Shown piece after piece: positions 14,433 to 21,485 of a stretch of 21,485 nucleotides of DNA (the first letter of the stretch is position 1; the number at the start of each line of letters is the position of its first letter). The stretch is from Candidatus Fermentithermobacillaceae bacterium UBA3907 (GTDB taxonomy: Bacteria; Bacillota; Sulfobacillia; Fermentithermobacillales; Fermentithermobacillaceae), in the NCBI GenBank assembly GCA_002391545.1, contig DGFF01000075.1:1-21485 (forward strand), read 5' to 3'. Below the pieces are notes generated by a model. That model saw nothing but the letters and a program-made list of their open reading frames with translations, did no database searches and was not told where the DNA came from. A program made the position numbers and the translations under genes.

Positions 14433-15341
14433 ATGGACCTTTCAGTGGATGTAGGTGGCTTTGTGGTAAAGAACCCTGTCATAGCAGCCTCAGGGGTTCT
14501 TGGTTACGGCGAAGAATACGCCCGAGTTGGAAACATCGATTGGTTTGGAGCAGTGACCGTCAAAGGAACCACTCTAAGACCCCGCCACGGTAATTGCCCA
14601 CCCAGAATTTGGGAAACACCCTCAGGACTGTTGAACTCTATAGGTCTTCAAAACCCAGGGGTTGACGAGGTAATTACTCATTACCTGCCTCAGCTAGCTC
14701 AATTTGATGTCCCGATAATAGTGAATATATCAGGAGAAACGTATGAGGAATTTCAAGAAATTGCAAAGAAGTTAGCAGATTGCCCACACGTTACTGCGCT
14801 AGAAGTGAACGTATCCTGTCCCAATGTAGAGTCTGGCGGCATGGCTTTTGGAACTGATCCAGGTTCCTGCTATAGAGCTACTAAAGCAGTAAGACGCAGT
14901 TGGCCAGGTCCTCTCATTGTAAAGTTAACGCCTAACGTCACCAATATTTCAGAAATGGCCAAAGCAGCAGTTGACGCAGGAGCAACTTGCGTTTCTCTCA
15001 TAAATACGTTGTTAGGAATGGCAATCGATATACAGAATAAGAGACCTGCCTTAGGCAATATTAAAGGAGGACTATCAGGCCCGGCAGTAAAACCTGTTGC
15101 CGTAAGGTGCGTTTGGGAAGTGTTTCAATCTGTATCGGTTCCTGTTATCGGTATGGGGGGAGTGTTCTCTTGGGAAGACGCGTTAGAATTCATCATGGCA
15201 GGAGCCTCAGCTGTCGCTTTGGGAACTGCTGTTTTGGTAGACCCGTATGCGCCGAAGAAAATCGTCGACGGCATCCAGTCTTACTGTGAATCTAATGGGA
15301 TCGACTCCATGAGCAGCATTGTAGGGATAGCGCAGGTGTAA
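14433..15341 (+). CDS. pyrD: Dihydroorotate dehydrogenase (NAD+), catalytic subunit, class 1B
   Basis: The 302-residue FMN enzyme oxidises dihydroorotate to orotate and partners with PyrK. The catalytic cysteine is Cys129, in VNVSCPNVESGG. An FMN phosphate-binding region, GMGGVFSWEDALEFIMAGA, is near the C terminus, which ends VGIAQV. The ATG at 14433 is chosen, with GGAG 10 nt upstream and a start one base past the pyrK stop. A GTG at 14424 is almost on top of that site. It is the last pyr gene here; pyrE, pyrF and carAB must lie elsewhere. Its stop is 2 nt from that of the convergent rqcH. Confidence 0.95.
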   Translation: MDLSVDVGGFVVKNPVIAASGVLGYGEEYARVGNIDWFGAVTVKGTTLRPRHGNCPPRIWETPSGLLNSIGLQNPGVDEVITHYLPQLAQFDVPIIVNISGETYEEFQEIAKKLADCPHVTALEVNVSCPNVESGGMAFGTDPGSCYRATKAVRRSWPGPLIVKLTPNVTNISEMAKAAVDAGATCVSLINTLLGMAIDIQNKRPALGNIKGGLSGPAVKPVAVRCVWEVFQSVSVPVIGMGGVFSWEDALEFIMAGASAVALGTAVLVDPYAPKKIVDGIQSYCESNGIDSMSSIVGIAQV

Positions 15342-15343
15342 AA

Positions 15344-17068
15344 CTATATTTCGACTAGGATGGTCTTTGCTTCCTTGTAAATCACAAACCCTGGGGGGCT
15401 CCCCTTGGGCTTTGTGACGTTTGCTGCGTCGGTATAATCTATTTCTACCTTGTCTGCAAAACCTCTCTCACAACGCTGAGCGGCAAGAGTAGCCGCCCAT
15501 AGCAAAAGCTCAGAATCAAGAGCCTCTCCTTTTTTTGGCCTCAAAAGGACGTGCGCCCCTTTGCGACTTTTGACGTGAAACCATATATCTCCAGGTCTTT
15601 TTATCCGCCTGACAATGTAATCGTTACCCTGAGCGTTCTTACCTATGTACAAAATGCCCTTTTCTCCGTGGATTATATCTACGAAATCGCGGTCGGTATG
15701 GGCGGCCAACTTCTCCCCAGACACCCTTTTCTTACCTTTTTTATTTTGCGCAATAGGTATTCCTGCTTGACGACCGATTCTAGTCAATTGCTCCCTAAGT
15801 TGAAGCAAGTCTTCAATACAGTTTTCCTCGCTCAAACGTTTTTCTATATCATCTAGGGCTTGCAGCAGTTTTTCCGATTCTTTTAGGGAGTCGTTCAGAA
15901 CCTGGTATCCTCTTTTGAGTTTGGCGTATCGTCTATAGTACCTACGTGCATTTTCTTTCGATGAATACCTAGGATCCAACCTTATGATTACATGCCTAGG
16001 TGGATCTTGGTAATAGTCCAAAACCTCGATCTGCTCATGGCCTGCCGGTAAAACGGTTGGAGATGAATCAATGAGTTCGGCCCAAATCCGGTAGTTCTCA
16101 AACTCCAATGCGCTTTTGAGATCTTCCTGTTGAGCTTCAAATCTAGAATCTACTTTGTCCCGGATTTTCTTGTACATGCGCTTTACTTCTCGCTCTAATC
16201 TTTCGTGCTCTTGGAAATATAGAAAATAATCTCTGTATGCTGATACCCCTTGGTAGACAGAATCAAAAGACTCAACACAATTTAGGTGATGCAATGGAAA
16301 AACTGAAAAGACAGGTTGTCCAGAATCTTTTATATAAAGCCTTGGACAAAACTGCTTTGAAACCAAACATCGTTTTAGGTTTTCCAAGCATGCCTGAACC
16401 ATACCTCGATCTTGGAGTGTAAGCGAATCTTTTTGGTTGAGACCGAGGTAGGTAGCCATGCTCAAAGCAAGATCCTTCCCAATCCCTTCAATTGTGGACA
16501 TGATCTGAATATGCCCAGGTCCTTGAGAATAACACACTTGTTTTGCTGCTTCAGAAAGATCTGTCTCAGTTAACAGGTCTATTTTCCCAGATTTAGGCAC
16601 TATATAATCACACCCTGCCGCAAACCTGGATCCATTCTCTGGAAAGTGGAATTGAACTTTTCCATCTTTGAGTAACCCAAAACCTCCACCTGGTCCAGCA
16701 GCATCAAAAACCAACACGTAATTGCACGGACTGCTCAAATCATCGCGCCCTAAAAACTCAAAGCAGATCACCCTGTCGAGCCCTAATTGGGAGATGCTCA
16801 CCAAAACTCCGCCTTCCAAATGTTTTCTAAGTTTGGAACACGCTCCAGAAGGCGTTCTAGGCATTTCCCTGGTCTCGTTTACAAAACCCAGAAAAGGCAC
16901 GTTGTTTTCTGAGGATATAAGCAGATCTCCTTGAAATTCCCCGCTCCAAAGAGCAAAAACTACCTCCCGTTCATTAGGGTGATAAATCTTTTGCACTTTG
17001 AGCGGTAGATGCTGTTGAATGTCATGTTGCACCGCATATAGGGTCATTCCGTCCAAAACTTCGCACAC
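15344..17068 (-). CDS. rqcH: RqcH / NFACT-family ribosome quality-control protein
   Basis: The 574-residue homologue of eukaryotic Rqc2/NEMF, often annotated as fibronectin-binding protein FbpA, binds stalled 50S-peptidyl-tRNA complexes and adds alanine tails. The NFACT-N domain begins DGMTLYAV and contains the Asp98-Arg99 pair (GLDRV), which corresponds to the DR motif reported as needed for tailing. A coiled-coil middle (about 285-435) follows, and an NFACT-R domain starts about residue 467 with HGEKGILYIG and contains IWFHVKSRKGAHV (495-507). The start is GTG at 17068 with GAGG just upstream; homologues also begin close to the DG-LTL motif. There is a TATAAT box on its strand at 17101-17096. 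It is alone on its strand. Confidence 0.92.
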   Translation of the reverse strand: MCEVLDGMTLYAVQHDIQQHLPLKVQKIYHPNEREVVFALWSGEFQGDLLISSENNVPFLGFVNETREMPRTPSGACSKLRKHLEGGVLVSISQLGLDRVICFEFLGRDDLSSPCNYVLVFDAAGPGGGFGLLKDGKVQFHFPENGSRFAAGCDYIVPKSGKIDLLTETDLSEAAKQVCYSQGPGHIQIMSTIEGIGKDLALSMATYLGLNQKDSLTLQDRGMVQACLENLKRCLVSKQFCPRLYIKDSGQPVFSVFPLHHLNCVESFDSVYQGVSAYRDYFLYFQEHERLEREVKRMYKKIRDKVDSRFEAQQEDLKSALEFENYRIWAELIDSSPTVLPAGHEQIEVLDYYQDPPRHVIIRLDPRYSSKENARRYYRRYAKLKRGYQVLNDSLKESEKLLQALDDIEKRLSEENCIEDLLQLREQLTRIGRQAGIPIAQNKKGKKRVSGEKLAAHTDRDFVDIIHGEKGILYIGKNAQGNDYIVRRIKRPGDIWFHVKSRKGAHVLLRPKKGEALDSELLLWAATLAAQRCERGFADKVEIDYTDAANVTKPKGSPPGFVIYKEAKTILVEI

Positions 17069-17094
17069 CCCATCCTCAAATCCATCTTTATTGA

Positions 17095-17101
17095 TATTAT
17101 A
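17095..17101. promoter_or_regulatory. Overlapping divergent -10 boxes between rqcH and the 122-residue ORF
   Basis: The minus strand reads TATAAT at 17101-17096, about 28 nt before the rqcH start. The plus strand reads TATTAT at 17095-17100, about 31 nt before the plus-strand ORF. Neither has a good -35 box at 16-18 nt, so only the -10 elements are supported. Confidence 0.4.
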
Positions 17102-17130
17102 CCCTTAGAAGATTAAAAGAGGTGACCGGC

Positions 17131-17499
17131 ATGGATGGTACGTTAAAACGGGACTCCTTTGAGAATCTGGGCTTTTCGGTGCTGAAGCAAAGCGAACATT
17201 TTCTAAAACTGCAAAAAGGACATTGTGAGATACATATCAAACGCGACGATGACCGAATTGTCCTAGAAATACCGGTAATCGAACTTTTTGGCAATCGTAA
17301 AACGTCACTGCCCCTGATGGAGTATTTATTGGAAAGAAATGGGCAACTGAAGGGCCCCGGATTTTTCGGCATAAGGGATAACTGCGTGTTTTACATTTCA
17401 GTTCTTTTTCCTCAGCAAGCGGTCGAAAAAGTGGCGCTCCAAATGCAAGAAACTGTGGAAACGCTAGCTCCTAAGATAATAAATGTGTGTAACATGTGA
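17131..17499 (+). CDS. Small soluble protein of unknown function, 122 residues
   Basis: I do not recognise this protein. The sequence begins MDGTLKRDSFENLGF and has alternating hydrophobic strands (HCEIHIKRDDDRIVLEIPVIEL). A central block reads LPLMEYLLERNGQLKGPGFFGIRDNCVFYIS, and there is a C-terminal amphipathic helix. The arrangement of helix, beta sheet and helix is reminiscent of the YbjN / CesT-like chaperone fold, but that is a weak structural guess. There is no signal peptide or membrane segment. AGAGGTGA lies 5-8 nt before the ATG at 17131; an earlier GTG at 17122 lies inside that site. It is divergent from rqcH and 69 bp before the HAD phosphatase gene. Confidence 0.75.
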   Translation: MDGTLKRDSFENLGFSVLKQSEHFLKLQKGHCEIHIKRDDDRIVLEIPVIELFGNRKTSLPLMEYLLERNGQLKGPGFFGIRDNCVFYISVLFPQQAVEKVALQMQETVETLAPKIINVCNM

Positions 17500-17568
17500 A
17501 CTCGAATTCTAACTAACAGGCATTACATAATGGGTTTGTGATATATAGAAGTAGGGAGGAGGGTAAAC

Positions 17569-18348
17569 TTGGAGCTGCTCGTATGCGACTTAGACGGCAC
17601 ATTAGTAGGGCCTATGGACCAAGGGCTTGAAACTGCAAAAAGAGCCATAGATTACTGTCGTGAAAAAGGAATTGAAGTTACTATCGCTACAGGTCGAGCT
17701 TTTGGCGCCGCAGAAAGATACCTTGAGTACTTCGAAATAGATCAACCAGCCATAACCAACGGGGGAGCCCTTGTTGCAGCAATAGGAAAACCTCCAATCT
17801 ACGAGAAACAAATAAAACGAGATATTGCACTATCAATTGCCGAGGAACTTAGAACGCTTGGTTATCCTTTCTACTTCTTGGTCGGTAAAGATATGTATAC
17901 AGAAACTAAAGGACCTGAAACTGAAAAGTATTCACACCTTCTACAGTTCCCAATAAAAATTCTGGACTCAATCGAACAGGTTGAAAAATGCCCAACTCAA
18001 ATTGCTGTTAGGGTGCCGCCTCAAGACGCAGATGCGTTACTTTCCCACCTAGATTCCAAATGGGCAGAAGTCACACTCTTAAAAAGCTTGCCGCATTTGT
18101 TAGAAATCCAACCGCTGGGCGTATCGAAAGCCAAAGGCCTAGAATTCTTAGCCTGCTACATGGGTATACCCAGAGAAAACGTGTTTACCATAGGTGATGG
18201 GTTAAATGATCTAGATATGCTAATGTGGTCCGGGATGAAGGCGGCAGTAGCCAACGCTCATGCGGCTGTAAAGCAAACCGTTCCATATGTTTCAACTGCT
18301 CCTTATTCAGAAGGAGTTATGGAAATAGTAGAGAAGTTCATTAGGTGA
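17569..18348 (+). CDS. Cof-type HAD-superfamily phosphatase
   Basis: The 259-residue cytoplasmic hydrolase acts on phosphorylated small molecules such as sugar phosphates or cofactor intermediates; the substrate cannot be read from sequence. HAD motif I is DLDGT (7-11, nucleophile Asp7 and acid Asp9). Motif II is in TIATGRAFG, a conserved Lys lies near GVSKAKGLEFL, and motif IV is GDGLNDLDML near residue 212. The C2-type cap sits between motifs II and III, as in the Cof family. The start is TTG at 17569 with GGGAGGAGGG closely upstream. A short gap of 76 bp separates it from urocanate hydratase. Confidence 0.9.
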   Translation: MELLVCDLDGTLVGPMDQGLETAKRAIDYCREKGIEVTIATGRAFGAAERYLEYFEIDQPAITNGGALVAAIGKPPIYEKQIKRDIALSIAEELRTLGYPFYFLVGKDMYTETKGPETEKYSHLLQFPIKILDSIEQVEKCPTQIAVRVPPQDADALLSHLDSKWAEVTLLKSLPHLLEIQPLGVSKAKGLEFLACYMGIPRENVFTIGDGLNDLDMLMWSGMKAAVANAHAAVKQTVPYVSTAPYSEGVMEIVEKFIR

Positions 18349-18424
18349 TAGAAGCAACAGGTAGAATCTTGTTAGCTCCAAAAAGATTGTTTGAGATAGT
18401 CAGTGGAAAGGAGGACAAATATTC

Positions 18425-20068
18425 ATGAAGCAACCAATTAAAGCCCCAAGAGGGACCGAACTAAGTTGTAAAGGATGGCAGCAAGAGGCGGCCCTTCGGA
18501 TGCTAATGAACAATTTGGAAAACGCAGAAAAACCTGAAGAACTCATTGTGTATGGCGGAACCGGAAAAGCGGCTAGAAATTGGGAGTGTTACGAGGCCAT
18601 CGTAGATTCCCTCAGAAACCTTGAGGATGATGAGACTCTCTTGGTCCAGTCAGGAAAACCTGTAGCCATATTTCCAACCCACAAATATGCACCTAGGGTT
18701 TTGATCTCCAACGCAATGTTGGTTCCCAAATGGGCTACTTGGGAAAACTTCTGGGAGTTAGAAGCAAAAGGTTTGACTATGTACGGACAGATGACAGCAG
18801 GAAGCTGGATTTACATTGGCACTCAAGGCATACTACAGGGCACGTACGAGACCCTAGCTTCCTTAGCAAACATTAATTTCAAAGGAAGCCTCAAAGGAAA
18901 ACTGGTCCTTACAGCAGGCTTGGGCGGGATGGGAGGAGCTCAACCTTTAGCTATTACTATGAACGATGGTGTAGGCATAATTGTTGAAGTTGATCCTGGA
19001 CGAATAAAAAGGCGACACGAAATCGGTTATGTGGACGTAGTTGCAAAAGATTTTGACGATGCGCTAAGTATAGCTAGAAAGCATCTGGACGAAGGCACCC
19101 CAATTTCAATAGCTTTAGAAGGCAACGCATCTGAAATTTACCCTGAATTTTTGAAACGTGGAATTATCCCAGATGTTGTGACAGATCAGACTTCTGCTCA
19201 TGATCCTCTTAACGGGTACGTACCTGGAGGTATGACTTTTGAAGAAGCGCTCGACCTCAGAAAGAAGGATCCTACTCAATATGTGAAGCGAGCCAAGGAG
19301 TCTATGAAAGTCCATTGTCAAGCCATGGTAGAAATGCAAAAGCGCGGTGCCGTGGTATTTGATTACGGCAACAATCTCCGCGGACAAGCTAAAGAGGCAG
19401 GCTACGAAGAAGCATTTGCGTATCCAGGGTTTGTTCCTGCCTATATAAGGCCGTTATTCTGCGAAGGGAAAGGGCCGTTTAGATGGGCAGCTCTTTCTGG
19501 AGATCCAGAAGATATCATAAAAACTGACCAAGCTGTTTTGGATCTTTTCCCTGAAAATGCTAGCCTAAGACGCTGGATAACCAAAGCTGAAAAACACGTT
19601 CCGTTTGAAGGCCTTCCTTCCAGAGTTTGTTGGCTAGGTTACGGCGAAAGAGTCAAATTTGGTTTGAAAATCAATGATATGGTAAGGCGCGGGGTTTTGA
19701 AGGCTCCCATCGTAATCGGAAGAGATCACCTAGATACAGGATCTGTTGCGTCTCCTTACCGCGAGACGGAAAACATGAAAGACGGCTCGGACGCGATTGC
19801 TGATTGGCCCATACTAAACGCACTTATAAATGCGGTAAATGGTGCTACATGGATTTCCGTACATCACGGCGGAGGAGTTGGAATTGGACTCTCAATTCAT
19901 GCTGGTATGGTGGTGGTGGCAGACGGAACAGAAGAAGCGGACTGGAGACTTGAAAGGGTCCTCAATACCGATCCAGGCATAGGTATAGTTCGTCATGCAG
20001 ATGCAGGGTATGAAACTGCCATCGAAACTGCTAAAAAAGGGAAAATCAAGATGCCAATGCTCAAGTGA
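18425..20068 (+). CDS. hutU: Urocanate hydratase
   Basis: The 547-residue NAD+-containing enzyme converts urocanate to imidazolone propionate, the second step of histidine breakdown. Diagnostic segments are YGGTGKAARNWECYEAI (43-59), GLGGMGGAQP (165-174), TSAHDPLNGYVPGG (255-269) and VCWLGYGERVKFG around Cys402, the expected catalytic cysteine. Length matches the family. AAAGGAGG is 9-10 nt before the ATG. Histidase, imidazolonepropionase and a formiminoglutamate enzyme are absent from the visible flanks, so the rest of the pathway is elsewhere. The next gene on the same strand is an M20 amidohydrolase. Confidence 0.96.
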   Translation: MKQPIKAPRGTELSCKGWQQEAALRMLMNNLENAEKPEELIVYGGTGKAARNWECYEAIVDSLRNLEDDETLLVQSGKPVAIFPTHKYAPRVLISNAMLVPKWATWENFWELEAKGLTMYGQMTAGSWIYIGTQGILQGTYETLASLANINFKGSLKGKLVLTAGLGGMGGAQPLAITMNDGVGIIVEVDPGRIKRRHEIGYVDVVAKDFDDALSIARKHLDEGTPISIALEGNASEIYPEFLKRGIIPDVVTDQTSAHDPLNGYVPGGMTFEEALDLRKKDPTQYVKRAKESMKVHCQAMVEMQKRGAVVFDYGNNLRGQAKEAGYEEAFAYPGFVPAYIRPLFCEGKGPFRWAALSGDPEDIIKTDQAVLDLFPENASLRRWITKAEKHVPFEGLPSRVCWLGYGERVKFGLKINDMVRRGVLKAPIVIGRDHLDTGSVASPYRETENMKDGSDAIADWPILNALINAVNGATWISVHHGGGVGIGLSIHAGMVVVADGTEEADWRLERVLNTDPGIGIVRHADAGYETAIETAKKGKIKMPMLK

Positions 20069-20101
20069 CGCAGGCATGATTTCGGTGTGCGATGGGGATT
20101 T

Positions 20102-20135
20102 GGGGGCTTTGTCAGAATTGTGAGAGACAGCCCCC
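20102..20135 (+). terminator. GC-rich hairpin after hutU
   Basis: GGGGGCT (20102-20108) pairs with AGCCCCC (20129-20135), and GTC (20111-20113) can pair with GAC (20126-20128). No T-run follows on either strand, so it may be a weak terminator or an mRNA 3'-end stabiliser. The remaining 20136-20230 gap is AT-rich with no clear gene. Confidence 0.4.
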
Positions 20136-20230
20136 AGAAACATTTAATGTGCTTGAAGGAAACTTTCAGCGAAAAATAGAAATGTTTAATATGATCTCAG
20201 AATAAAAGAAGGGCAGGTACGTGCGAAAGG

Positions 20231-21485
20231 GTGACTGTTGAGGAGTTAAAAAAAAGAGTTGTTCGCCAAATAGATAAAAATAGGGATACCATCATAGGGA
20301 TAGCCCAAGATATAATGGTTCATCCAGAACTGGGGTACAAGGAATTCAGGACATCTAAAGTTGTAAAACAAGCTTTTCAAGATCTCGGGCTAATGAATAT
20401 AAGAGAGAACCTAGCTATAACTGGCGTATCCGGCAGCATATCTTCTGACCAAAAAACGCCAAATATCTGCGTGATAGGTGAGCTCGATGCTTTGGTCTGT
20501 CCTGGACACCCTTACGCTGATCCTTTTACAGGTGCCGCTCATGCATGTGGACATGAGGGACAAATAGCATCTATGATAGGTTGTGCAATTGGGCTCATAG
20601 AATCAGGAGCGATGGAGTTCCTTTCAGGAACAGTGACTTTTTTAGGCGCACCTGCCGAAGAATATGTGGAAATAGAATATAGAGAAAAACTTAGAAGAGA
20701 AGGAAAAATAAAATTTCTCGGCGGCAAGCAAGAACTTCTTGCCAACAAATTCTTCCATAACATAGATATGGCAATGATGGTTCATATGGCTGCCTTGGGA
20801 CCACGAACGAAGGTAGTACTAAGTGGAACTTCTAACGGTTTCATTGGGAAACTCGTAAAGTACAAGGGAAAAGAATCACACGCAGGAGGAGCTCCTCATT
20901 TAGGCGTAAATGCACTTAACGCGGCCCTTCTTGGGCTTATTGGTATACATATGCAGAGGGAAACCTTTAGAGACGAAGATAATATAAGGGTGCACCCTAT
21001 AATAACAAAGGGAGGAGACTTGGTTAATATAGTTCCTTCCGATGTGAGAATAGAAACTTATGTAAGGGGAAAATCTGTAGAAGCAATTATAGATGCAAAT
21101 AAGAAAGTGAACAGAGCCCTTCTAGCTGGAGCAGACGCCATAGGTGCACAGGTAGAAATTACAGATTTACCCGGTTACTTACCGCGTCTGATGTGTGAAC
21201 CACTAGATAAGGTGTTCCAGAAAAATGCAGTAAGTCTGGTAGGATCACATGCGGTAGCAGCAGGAATCCATGGGGCAGGCTCATCTGATATAGGCGATCT
21301 TACCTACGTTATGCCAGCCATTCATCCATCTTGTGGAGGCGCTAGGGGAATTGCTCATTCGGAAGAGTTTATTGTAAACGATCCTGAAACTGCGTATGTG
21401 CTCCCTTCAAAACTGCTTGCCCTTACAGTTGTAGATCTTTTGTGGGATAATGCATTTGTAGGCAATCGTATAATAGAAGAATATA
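20231..21485 (+). CDS. M20-family amidohydrolase / peptidase (3' end outside window)
   Basis: The visible 418 codons encode a metal-dependent amidohydrolase related to the M20 aminoacylase / p-aminobenzoyl-glutamate hydrolase group. The start of the fold shows MVHPELGYKEF. The metal site is HACGHE (His104, Cys106, His108, Glu109), the catalytic pair is in PAEEY (Glu143-Glu144), and a later HSEEF motif is present. A dimerisation lid carrying SHAGGAPHLGVNALNAA is intact. The likely start is GTG at 20231, the only start-type codon in frame after the TGA at 20192. Its ribosome-binding site is poor: GGGCAGG stands about 13 nt upstream and AAAGG abuts it. The enzyme probably cleaves an N-acyl or aminoacyl amide; the substrate is unknown. 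It follows hutU on the same strand after about 160 bp. Confidence 0.88.
   Translation, partial: MTVEELKKRVVRQIDKNRDTIIGIAQDIMVHPELGYKEFRTSKVVKQAFQDLGLMNIRENLAITGVSGSISSDQKTPNICVIGELDALVCPGHPYADPFTGAAHACGHEGQIASMIGCAIGLIESGAMEFLSGTVTFLGAPAEEYVEIEYREKLRREGKIKFLGGKQELLANKFFHNIDMAMMVHMAALGPRTKVVLSGTSNGFIGKLVKYKGKESHAGGAPHLGVNALNAALLGLIGIHMQRETFRDEDNIRVHPIITKGGDLVNIVPSDVRIETYVRGKSVEAIIDANKKVNRALLAGADAIGAQVEITDLPGYLPRLMCEPLDKVFQKNAVSLVGSHAVAAGIHGAGSSDIGDLTYVMPAIHPSCGGARGIAHSEEFIVNDPETAYVLPSKLLALTVVDLLWDNAFVGNRIIEEY

Noticed and set aside
1..21485. CRISPR arrays, insertion sequences, phage genes or defence systems
   Set aside because: No regularly spaced repeats, transposase, integrase or recognisable defence genes were seen on either strand.

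Overview
The window is 21.5 kb of bacterial chromosome, compactly coded at moderate GC. The gene set suggests an anaerobic, amino-acid-using bacterium. It includes a T-box leader, PyrR attenuation, a folate ECF S-component, carbamate kinase, urocanate hydratase, meso-diaminopimelate dehydrogenase, a sigma-54-type activator and an M20 amidohydrolase. A Synergistota-like or deep Firmicutes-like host would fit. That placement is an inference from gene content and no rRNA is present to confirm it. I see no phage, transposon, CRISPR array or other mobile element.

Layout. 1-720: the 5' end of a folT-like gene on the minus strand, then a gap of about 340 bp. The gap holds back-to-back promoter-like sequences and a chain of hairpins that looks like a structured RNA. 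722-1275: tRNA-Leu(CAG), with a DUF523 gene overlapping its 3' end on the other strand. 1326-3533: a D-Ala-D-Ala carboxypeptidase and carbamate kinase, probably one operon. 3575-4482: ddh on the minus strand, sharing a two-way terminator. 4575-4861: a dyad, a promoter and a 56-residue membrane ORF. 4865-6799: a PAS/AAA+/Fis-type activator on the minus strand with a degenerate GAFTGA loop. 6997-10579: a near-consensus promoter, tRNA-Leu(GAG), an isoleucine T-box and ileS. 10590-15341: the pyrimidine operon pyrR-pyrB-pyrC-pyrK-pyrD behind a PyrR-type attenuator. 15344-17068: the RqcH/NFACT gene on the minus strand, ending 2 nt from pyrD. 17131-18348: a small unknown protein and a Cof-type HAD phosphatase. 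18425-20068: urocanate hydratase. 20231 to the end: an M20 amidohydrolase cut by the window edge.

How the genes fit together. pyrBCKD covers carbamoyl phosphate to orotate. carAB, pyrE and pyrF are not here. Ddh (meso-DAP) and the carboxypeptidase (peptide trimming) both serve peptidoglycan. Carbamate kinase, urocanate hydratase and the M20 enzyme fit nitrogen and amino-acid catabolism. RqcH acts in rescue of stalled ribosomes. The most notable points are the unassigned structured RNA at 489-712, the swapped GIHH signature in a type-2 IleRS, the tRNA-Leu/T-box/ileS arrangement, a pyr leader with a possible tiny leader peptide inside the attenuator, the 56-residue membrane ORF, and the altered sigma-54 contact loop of the activator.
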